From Candidatus Saccharimonadota bacterium (GTDB taxonomy: Bacteria; Patescibacteriota; Saccharimonadia; Saccharimonadales; Saccharimonadaceae): 10,802 bases of DNA. A model generated the notes under the pieces. It did not search any database, was not told the origin of the DNA, and saw only the letters and a program-made list of their open reading frames with translations. This document shows positions 5,573-10,802 of this stretch, one piece after another. Each line of letters begins with the position of its first letter. Position 1 is the stretch's first letter. Location: positions 1 through 10,802 of the forward strand of contig CAJPSU010000014.1 of NCBI GenBank assembly GCA_905373345.1. Direction: 5' to 3'. The translations under genes were made by a program, and so were the position numbers.

Positions 5573-6208
5573 CTATATAACTAAAGAGAACAAGCTAACA
5601 CATCCGTAAATAACGGCTTGCATATAAACCGTCAAAACCGGTGATAAAATAAGTACTGCAATATAGACAAGCACTATACCATATTGCTCCGCTGCTTCGA
5701 AAAATCGACGAATAAAGTCGGGAGCTACTGCATAAAAGACTCGCGAGCCATCAAGCGGCGGAATCGGAATAATATTGAATGCAAAAAAACCTAAATTAAC
5801 AGCTACTGAGGTAGTCAACAGTTTTCCTGCCGCACTTCCATCGCCTACATAAGCCACTATCACATACGATATAAACGCGAGCAACAAATTAACTAGCGGC
5901 CCGCTCGCCGCCACCATTGCAATTCCCCATTCGCCATATTTTAGATTCTCAGGATTAAACGGCACAGGTTTCGCACCGCCAAAAACTGGCATAGACGCCC
6001 CTGTTAATGCATTTGTAAAAATAATCATCACCGGAAGCGCAATCGTCATAATAGGATCAATATGCCTAAACGGATTTAGTGTTAAACGCCCCATGAGGCG
6101 CGCCGTATCGTCGCCAAGCCTATAGGCGACAATTCCATGCATCAATTCATGGAGTGTCATCGACACAAAAATAATTACCAAAACAGCAATAACGTTACCA
6201 AAATCCAT
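5573..6208 (-). CDS. Site-2 protease-type zinc metalloprotease (peptidase M50)
   Basis: These are polytopic membrane proteases that cut substrates within or near the bilayer. The 211-residue protein has the HExxH zinc motif as HELMH (His20, Glu21, His24) in the first membrane helix. It has a second hydrophobic block around 52-66, the AASGPLVNLLLA helix (100-111), the third zinc ligand in NIIPIPPLDGSR (145-156, Asp153), and a final hydrophobic helix near 178-210. There is no PDZ or CBS domain, so it belongs to the minimal Rip/YwhC-like group rather than RseP-like proteases. Substrate unknown. The gene stands alone and is divergent from rpmB. Its -10 ends 7 nt before the ATG, so the message is probably leaderless or uses AAGGGG as a very close ribosome-binding site. 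Confidence 0.9.
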   Translation of the reverse strand: MDFGNVIAVLVIIFVSMTLHELMHGIVAYRLGDDTARLMGRLTLNPFRHIDPIMTIALPVMIIFTNALTGASMPVFGGAKPVPFNPENLKYGEWGIAMVAASGPLVNLLLAFISYVIVAYVGDGSAAGKLLTTSVAVNLGFFAFNIIPIPPLDGSRVFYAVAPDFIRRFFEAAEQYGIVLVYIAVLILSPVLTVYMQAVIYGCVSLFSLVI

Positions 6209-6215
6209 GCCCCTT

Positions 6216-6243
6216 ATTGTAACAGTCCTTGACGCTAGACCAA
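6216..6243 (-). promoter_or_regulatory. Promoter of the M50 protease gene
   Basis: On the minus strand TTGGTC (6243-6238) and TACAAT (6221-6216) are separated by 16 bp. The expected start coincides with the ATG at 6208 or lies one base before it. It overlaps the rpmB promoter on the other strand. Confidence 0.45.
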
Positions 6244-6257
6244 AACTAGCGTATACT
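6229..6257 (+). promoter_or_regulatory. rpmB promoter with inverted repeat between -35 and -10
   Basis: TTGACG (6229-6234), a 17-bp spacer and TATACT (6252-6257) form a strong promoter with predicted start near 6264, giving a 35-nt leader. CGCTAG (6233-6238) and CTAGCG (6246-6251) are perfect inverted half-sites inside the spacer. That is a common place for a repressor operator, and here it also covers the opposing protease promoter. Confidence 0.6.
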
Positions 6258-6298
6258 AAAAAAGATTGATATCAACTAATTATAAGAAGTGGAAAAAT

Positions 6299-6505
6299 AT
6301 GGCATCACGCTGCGAATTAACCGGCAAAGGTAAACAATTCGGTCATAACGTAAGTTTTTCTTTGCGTCGCACTAAACGCGTTTTTAAACCGAATCTTCAA
6401 AAAAAGACGTTTGTTGTTGACGGGCAGAAAGTAACGATGACGCTTTCTACGCATGCAATCCGTACGCTCAAGAAGAAAGGTATTATTGCGCAACCAGTAA
6501 AATAA
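6299..6505 (+). CDS. rpmB: 50S ribosomal protein L28 (bL28)
   Basis: The 68-residue basic protein starts MASRCELTGKGKQFGHNVS and continues with the L28 signatures SLRRTKRVFKPNLQ and the STHAIRTLKKKG end. L28 is a late-assembling protein of the large subunit. The ATG at 6299 matches the family start exactly. An in-frame TTG at 6266 would add 11 non-conserved residues and lies at the transcription start, so it is rejected. The ribosome-binding site is weak (AAGTGGA). Only one cysteine is present, so this is not a four-cysteine zinc-binding form. It is monocistronic, ended by the hairpin at 6523-6562. Confidence 0.95.
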   Translation: MASRCELTGKGKQFGHNVSFSLRRTKRVFKPNLQKKTFVVDGQKVTMTLSTHAIRTLKKKGIIAQPVK

Positions 6506-6522
6506 CCTCTTGTTGTTACGGA

Positions 6523-6562
6523 AACACAAAAACACCCCTGGCCGTAGGGGTGTTTTTGTGTT
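6523..6562. terminator. Strong bidirectional terminator between rpmB and the minus-strand operon
   Basis: Arms 6523-6538 and 6547-6562 are complementary over 16 bp without mismatch around an 8-nt loop. Each strand presents a GC-rich core (CACCCC/GGGGTG) followed by TTTTTGTGTT. It ends rpmB from the left and the thrS-to-MBL operon from the right. Confidence 0.9.
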
Positions 6563-6593
6563 AAAAGCATATGGGAGCTCAAGACATATTATA

Positions 6594-7229
6594 TTAGCTG
6601 CGCGCAACTACCACCGTCGTTAAAACCGACGGCAATGAACTATCATTTTTAACTTTGAATTTCGTTACATTCTCAACCGGAGCGCCTAGCTCTTTAATAA
6701 ACGTTTCAACTTCATCTTGCGGAACTTCATACTGAAGGGCAGCGTCACGATAATGAACTGGTATAACAACCTTCGGATCAATCGCTCGAACAATTGAAAC
6801 AGCGCTTGTCGCATCAAGTGTATATCCACCGCCGCCAACAGGCACGATCAAAATATCAATCACACCAAGCGATTCAAGCTGCTCATCGCTTAGCCCGGGT
6901 GCGATATTCCCAATAATTCCCAGCGATACTTCGCCGCACTCGACACGGTAAATCGTTGAACGTTTTTCATCGTCAGGAGTATCAATATGACGCGTCGCAG
7001 CAATACCAATGATCGTAAAGTCGCCAACCTCGTACTCGCCAGGGCTATTTATAATAACTTGTGCATCACTCCTGCCAGTTGCAAAACGAGACTCAGTGAC
7101 AAACTCAACTAGATCCTTTACCTTTAAATCTTTTAACCCAAGCAATGACACCTTCGGATCTACGACTAACGACGTTTTTTTACTTGCAATTACGACCGCA
7201 TTTCCACCCTTATATTCAATATCAAACAT
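6594..7229 (-). CDS. Metallo-beta-lactamase-fold protein with degenerate metal site
   Basis: The 211-residue protein follows the UlaG-like/Lactamase_B_3 layout. It has an N-terminal strand pair ending in SLVVDP (20-25, Asp24), the family-typical NSPGEYEVGDFTIIGI (61-76), DILIVPVGGGG (125-135), and PKVVIPVHY (152-160) with the C-terminal histidine His159 kept. The key HxHxDH zinc motif, expected after the strand at about 41-45, reads VTESRFATGR, so its histidines and aspartate are absent. Hydrolase activity by the usual two-metal mechanism is therefore unlikely. A structural, binding or scaffold role is possible. It is the last gene of the operon. A strong AAAGGAGG ribosome-binding site overlaps the stop of the upstream gene, whose stop is 10 bp from this ATG. 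Confidence 0.75.
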   Translation of the reverse strand: MFDIEYKGGNAVVIASKKTSLVVDPKVSLLGLKDLKVKDLVEFVTESRFATGRSDAQVIINSPGEYEVGDFTIIGIAATRHIDTPDDEKRSTIYRVECGEVSLGIIGNIAPGLSDEQLESLGVIDILIVPVGGGGYTLDATSAVSIVRAIDPKVVIPVHYRDAALQYEVPQDEVETFIKELGAPVENVTKFKVKNDSSLPSVLTTVVVARS

Positions 7230-7239
7230 TTTGCCTCCT

Positions 7240-7836
7240 TTACTGCCGCTCTGTTTTTATAATATTGCCAGTGTCGACAATGACACGGTGCTTATTATTT
7301 AGCATATCACTAATAAATTTATCGTGAACGCTCAACCTGTAGTATAGCTCGTCATACGAGAGTACGCTATAAGTAATCTCACGCCCCACTGCCTGCTCAA
7401 TCGTTGAGACAATCGATTTAATCTTAGCGCGCGAGATAGCGCCCGCCATCAGTAAATCAACTTTGCTCACAGACCCGCTTACCAGGATCCCCGCTACAAT
7501 AGCAACACGGACACCAGCCGTACGGCGAATAATATCTTCGTATACTTCCGCTTGCGCTTCGTTTGTAGCTGATTTTGACGTTTGCCCTGCAAATATAGCA
7601 CGCATCGGCACGTAATACTCATACCGCTGATTTACTTCATAATACAGCTTGTTATCCATATTATTACTTGCAACGATACCCACCTCAAGCATATTTGCGA
7701 GCTCTCTTCGCACAGAGTTGATTTGTTCGCCAATCAACCGCGTAATTTCACGCACATAAAACGCTTGCCCTGGGTTATTAAGGAATAAATAAAGTAACTT
7801 TACACGAGTTTTTGAACCAAACAATGCATCAATCAT
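7240..7836 (-). CDS. Winged-helix DNA-binding protein with nucleotidyltransferase-like C-domain
   Basis: Residues about 1-75 form a winged helix (FGSKTRVKLLYLFLNNPGQAFYVREITRLIG, then a recognition-helix-like INSVRRELANMLEVGIV and the wing). The rest resembles the minimal nucleotidyltransferase fold fused to HTH domains in archaea and Patescibacteria. The signature GS..SDIDLL appears as SGSVSKVDLLMAG, so the first catalytic aspartate of the DxD pair is lysine. Later motifs GREITYSVLSYDEL and FISDMLNNKHRVI fit the family. It is probably a transcriptional regulator or the antitoxin-like relic of a NTase. Its target cannot be told from sequence. The ATG at 7836 (198 residues) is preferred over a TTG two codons upstream at 7842. 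The miaA stop is about 30 bp upstream. Confidence 0.65.
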   Translation of the reverse strand: MIDALFGSKTRVKLLYLFLNNPGQAFYVREITRLIGEQINSVRRELANMLEVGIVASNNMDNKLYYEVNQRYEYYVPMRAIFAGQTSKSATNEAQAEVYEDIIRRTAGVRVAIVAGILVSGSVSKVDLLMAGAISRAKIKSIVSTIEQAVGREITYSVLSYDELYYRLSVHDKFISDMLNNKHRVIVDTGNIIKTERQ

Positions 7837-7869
7837 GATCAAATCTCTTACTCTATAGTACCACGGCCA

Positions 7870-8760
7870 CTATCTATCAGCCAACCGTTGAGCAATATAA
7901 CTGTACGCATGCTCAAGATCGCACCATGCTATTTCAGAATTACGACGCAGCCATGTCAGTTGTCGTTTTGCTAAACGCCAATCAAGCATACAAAACTTTT
8001 CTTCTAGTTCACTGCGTGTCAGTTCTCCCGCTACATACTTTCGAATCAGCGGATAGATATTTCCGGTCATAGCTTCGTTGTCCCAGCCCCAAGTTTGCGC
8101 CGCCTGCATCGCTTCATTTATCGTAGTATCATTTACAATGGTTTTTGCGCGCTTTCTTATTCTTTCTTTGAGTACGGTTTTATCCGTCATTATTCCGACT
8201 AGTATCTTGTCTTTATATTTATCAGTATTTTTCTGTGGTAAAGCGCCATTTCGAGCGATTGCGTTAATAATATACCGCTTATTTTTATTATTTTCCGGTA
8301 ACTGAATATTGTGTTTATTACAATAATTTTGCAACTCCGCAAGAGATTTCTGTTCAAATTTTGTACGCAGCTCTAAATCATTTGATGCAGCTGTGAATGT
8401 ATAGTCGTAAACAACACTGTCAACATATAGTCCCGTTCCCCCAACTAAAATCGGCACTTTACCTCGTAGACGTATGTCAGCTATTTTTGCATCGGCGTAA
8501 CGCTTAAAATCAGCAGCCGTAAATCGCTCGCCAGGATTCACTAAGTCAAAACCCCAATGCACAACTCCATCACGTTCTTTCATGCTCGGCTTTGCTGTTC
8601 CAATGTCAAGTCCGCGATATATCGCTCGAGAATCTGCGGAGATTATTTCACCGCTAAATTGCTGAGCAACCTTAATCGCTAAACTTGTCTTACCGCTTGC
8701 CGTCGGACCAACAATTACGATAAGCGGGGTCTCATTCACGTTCACAGCTCCGGCCGCCAT
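7870..8760 (-). CDS. miaA: tRNA dimethylallyltransferase
   Basis: MiaA transfers a dimethylallyl group to N6 of A37 in tRNAs reading UNN codons (i6A37), stabilising codon pairing. The 296-residue protein has the P-loop GPTASGKT (18-25), the catalytic-region SADSRAIYRGLDIGTAKP (41-58; usual form SADSMQIYRGMDIGTAKP), GGTGLYVDS (107-115), a short central insertion domain and the C-terminal RQLTWLRR segment near the tRNA-binding tail. The ATG at 8760 has GAGGAG 5 nt upstream and overlaps the end of the upstream gene by 19 bp. GTG codons at 8745 (in a GTGA overlap) and 8739 are alternative starts. It is within the thrS operon, which joins tRNA charging to tRNA modification. Confidence 0.95.
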   Translation of the reverse strand: MAAGAVNVNETPLIVIVGPTASGKTSLAIKVAQQFSGEIISADSRAIYRGLDIGTAKPSMKERDGVVHWGFDLVNPGERFTAADFKRYADAKIADIRLRGKVPILVGGTGLYVDSVVYDYTFTAASNDLELRTKFEQKSLAELQNYCNKHNIQLPENNKNKRYIINAIARNGALPQKNTDKYKDKILVGIMTDKTVLKERIRKRAKTIVNDTTINEAMQAAQTWGWDNEAMTGNIYPLIRKYVAGELTRSELEEKFCMLDWRLAKRQLTWLRRNSEIAWCDLEHAYSYIAQRLADR

Positions 8761-9071
8761 CGTCGCTCCTCAAAATCAATCACGCGCCAACGTTCGTCAC
8801 AGGCTATGCCATCCTGGGCGAGTAGCTGTTTCTGCGCCACTTGCCCCTCTGGAAAGCCAACCGCTAACCCACCTTTTGCATTCACTAAACGATGCCACGG
8901 CAAATTAGCCGGACCGCCGTGAGCAATTTCACCAACACGCCGCGCCGCATACGGATGTCCAGCCAGCGCCGCTAAGTCGCCATAAGTCGTGACTTTATCG
9001 TCCGGCAGCTCGGACATCAGCGCATAAACGCGGTCGCGCAAACTCGCAATCGGCAGTTGATTATCATTCAT
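8742..9071 (-). CDS. Alkyltransferase-like protein (ATL; MGMT-fold without active-site cysteine)
   Basis: The protein is a single MGMT/Ogt DNA-binding domain: VTTYGDLAALAGHPYAARRVG (tyrosine and arginine for base flipping), then LPWHRLVNAKGG. In true O6-alkylguanine transferases the motif is PCHR. Here tryptophan replaces the reactive cysteine, as in Schizosaccharomyces Atl1 and E. coli YbaZ. Such proteins bind and flip O6-alkylguanine without repairing it and hand the lesion to nucleotide excision repair. Start choice is open: ATG at 9071 gives 109 residues, an in-frame GTG at 9086 gives 114, and neither has a good ribosome-binding site. Upstream thrS ends about 50 bp away and the 3' end overlaps miaA by 19 bp, so it is co-transcribed with tRNA genes without an obvious functional link. 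Confidence 0.88.
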   Translation of the reverse strand: MNDNQLPIASLRDRVYALMSELPDDKVTTYGDLAALAGHPYAARRVGEIAHGGPANLPWHRLVNAKGGLAVGFPEGQVAQKQLLAQDGIACDERWRVIDFEERRWRPEL

Positions 9072-9122
9072 CACATTCGCCAACACTGAATATACAGACC
9101 CCTATTATCAACGTGCATTCTC

Positions 9123-10802
9123 TTAAAGCTTCTTAATATAAGCCACCAGCTTATCAAGTGCAATTTTCTGCTCACCATCCCGCGTACGAACGCTAACTTG
9201 ACGCGCGCTCTTGTCTTTTGGTCCAACAATAAGCTGAACTGGAATCTTCATGGCTGCCGCCTCACGGATTTTCTTGCCCAGCGATTCATTGCGCGTATCT
9301 GCCGTAAATCTCACTTCATTATATTTTATCGGTGCCATCAGCACAATTTCACGCAATACCGTTGTTATTTCATCTACGTAATCTGCAACCGTTTCATTAA
9401 TCGTCAGAATGCGCACCTGCTCTGGTGCTGCCCAAAACGGAAACCAACCGCCAGTATGCTCAATAAATACACTTAAGAAACGCTCTATTGAGCCTAAAAG
9501 CGCACAGTGAATCATAACAGGTGTTGTAAATTTACCATCATCTGTCGCGTATTCTAGCTCAAACCGCTCCGGCTGAACAAAATCAAGCTGAACAGTTGCA
9601 ACTTGGTGTTCACGACCAATCGCATCTGTTGCCATGAAGTCTATCTTTGGACCGTAGAATGCAGCCTCGCCGTCCTGTTCAAAGTAGTCTAGCCCATTTG
9701 CAACAACGGCGGCTTTGAGTTGCGCTTGCGCCGAGTCCCACAAAGCATAATCGCCCAGATATCCATCCGACTCGTCGCGGTAGCTCAACCGCACGCGCAA
9801 CTTCATGTCGATTTGCCCATACAACTCGCGCGCTGCCGCCAAAAGATTATTAATCTCCTGCTCAATCTGATCTGGCCGGCAGAAAACATGGCTATCATCT
9901 TGCGTCAGCGAACGTACTCGACTCAGGCCACCAAGTTCGCCAGTCTTTTCATCACGATAGTCAGTTGTCGTTTCTAAAAAGCGCACCGGCATATCACGGT
10001 AGCTACGCGGCTTTGATGCAAAAATCTGCGTATGGTGCGGACAGTTCATCGGCTTCAGCGCCATCTGATCGCTCGTTTCCTGGCTTTTCACCAAAAACAG
10101 CTCATCGCCAAATTTAGCCCAATGACCAGATTTTTCATACAAATCTTTTTTCGTGATGTGTGGTGTCCAAACTTTTTGAAAACCGTACTTTTGTCGCAGT
10201 TGATTTGAGTACTGCGCCACTACATCACGCAAGACCGTGCCGCGCGGCGTAAACATCGGCAAACCAACACCAACCAGCGGCGACATCGTATACAAATCCA
10301 ATTCTTTACCAAGCTTACGATGGTCGCGCTGTTTCGCAAGCTCTAAACGCTCCAGATATTCATCTAGCTCCGCCTGCGTCGCAAATGCAACACCATACAA
10401 TCGCTGCATTTGCGGATTTTTTTCGTTACCACGCCAATACGCCCCCGCTACACGCATCAACTTAAACGCACCGATCTCATGCGTATTTACCACATGTGGG
10501 CCGCGGCACAAATCGGTAAAGTCGCCGTTTGTATAGAAAGTCACCTCATTTACAGCTGCATCGCCATCAGCGATCGTGCCCATCTCAGCGGCGTCTAAAT
10601 CTTTTGCCACCGTTGTACCAGAACGTTTAAGGTCGTTCAGCAATTCTTCTTTGTATGGCTGCTGCGACTCCTTCGCCCAAGCGATCGCGTCGTCAATTGG
10701 ACGTTTTTCGCGCACGAAATCTTGATTTTCAGCAATAATGCGCCGCATCATTGCTTCAATTTTATTGAAATCTTGCTCGCTTATTTTTGTGTCGCCAAGA
10801 TC
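9123..10802 (-). CDS. thrS: Threonyl-tRNA synthetase (partial, N-terminus off window)
   Basis: ThrRS charges tRNA-Thr and edits misactivated serine. The frame is open to the window edge. Its first visible codons read DLGDTKISEQDFNKIEAMMR, so the in-frame ATG at 10751 is internal, not the start. About 559 residues are visible. The TGS domain and the HxxxH half of the editing site are missing off the edge. The other editing residues appear in LCRGPHV. The class II core has MNCPHH (zinc Cys), RFLETTTDYRDE (motif 2 region), TQDDSHVF (zinc His), and MIHCALLGSIERF (third zinc His plus motif 3 Arg), followed by the anticodon-binding domain ending VAYIKKL. Odd: a cysteine follows the third zinc histidine, where E. 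coli has arginine. It heads the visible operon. Confidence 0.96.
   Translation of the reverse strand, partial: DLGDTKISEQDFNKIEAMMRRIIAENQDFVREKRPIDDAIAWAKESQQPYKEELLNDLKRSGTTVAKDLDAAEMGTIADGDAAVNEVTFYTNGDFTDLCRGPHVVNTHEIGAFKLMRVAGAYWRGNEKNPQMQRLYGVAFATQAELDEYLERLELAKQRDHRKLGKELDLYTMSPLVGVGLPMFTPRGTVLRDVVAQYSNQLRQKYGFQKVWTPHITKKDLYEKSGHWAKFGDELFLVKSQETSDQMALKPMNCPHHTQIFASKPRSYRDMPVRFLETTTDYRDEKTGELGGLSRVRSLTQDDSHVFCRPDQIEQEINNLLAAARELYGQIDMKLRVRLSYRDESDGYLGDYALWDSAQAQLKAAVVANGLDYFEQDGEAAFYGPKIDFMATDAIGREHQVATVQLDFVQPERFELEYATDDGKFTTPVMIHCALLGSIERFLSVFIEHTGGWFPFWAAPEQVRILTINETVADYVDEITTVLREIVLMAPIKYNEVRFTADTRNESLGKKIREAAAMKIPVQLIVGPKDKSARQVSVRTRDGEQKIALDKLVAYIKKL

Noticed and set aside
1..10802. 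CRISPR arrays, insertion sequences, tRNA genes, SRP RNA
   Set aside because: No regularly spaced direct repeats, no transposase-like frame, no TTCRA T-arm in a cloverleaf, and no GGAAGCAGCC-type SRP motif were found by eye on either strand.

Overview
The window looks like a chromosome segment from a small-genome bacterium of the Candidate Phyla Radiation (Patescibacteria), most likely Saccharibacteria (TM7) or a close relative. This assignment is an inference. It rests on the compact architecture, the divergence of the housekeeping proteins, the degenerate metallo-beta-lactamase-fold and winged-helix/nucleotidyltransferase-like proteins of a kind I associate with such genomes, and the use of TGA as an ordinary stop, which argues against the UGA=Gly code of Absconditabacteria/Gracilibacteria.

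Layout, left to right. Positions 1-99 carry the last codons of an unidentified plus-strand gene, whose stop codon sits in a structured inverted repeat (97-190). About 1.5 kb (191-1665) then shows no convincing gene, which is striking in a genome that is otherwise tightly packed. A candidate small RNA (about 1749-1843, +) with a near-consensus promoter and a strong terminator follows. It faces a tmRNA gene (ssrA, 1891-2287, -) that is confirmed by its alanyl acceptor stem, a P2 helix closed over 300 nt, and a reading frame ending in ALAA-stop. Divergent from ssrA is comM (2348-3868, +), then the translation cluster infC-rpmI-rplT (3947-4996, +) with its own promoter. A hairpin at 5014-5043 closes that cluster and also the convergent RNase P RNA gene (rnpB, 5048-5398, -).

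To the right of rnpB is a short hairpin-rich spacer (5399-5572), a site-2-type membrane protease (5573-6208, -), and rpmB (6299-6505, +), which shares an overlapping divergent promoter region with the protease. A bidirectional terminator (6523-6562) ends rpmB and also a five-gene minus-strand operon that fills the rest of the window in the order thrS (5' end off the window), atl-like gene, miaA, winged-helix/nucleotidyltransferase-like gene, MBL-fold gene.

Functionally the window is dominated by translation: ribosomal proteins L35, L20 and L28, IF3, threonyl-tRNA synthetase, the MiaA tRNA modification enzyme, RNase P for tRNA maturation and tmRNA for ribosome rescue. ComM (branch migration in natural transformation) and an alkyltransferase-like protein (alkyl-lesion repair) are DNA-handling additions. 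The points most worth a second look are a tmRNA T-loop lacking the usual U54, U55 and A58, a long lysine-containing tmRNA tag, the candidate small RNA, an apparent AUC start codon on infC, the empty 1.5 kb, and two neighbouring operon proteins that have both lost the catalytic signature of their fold.
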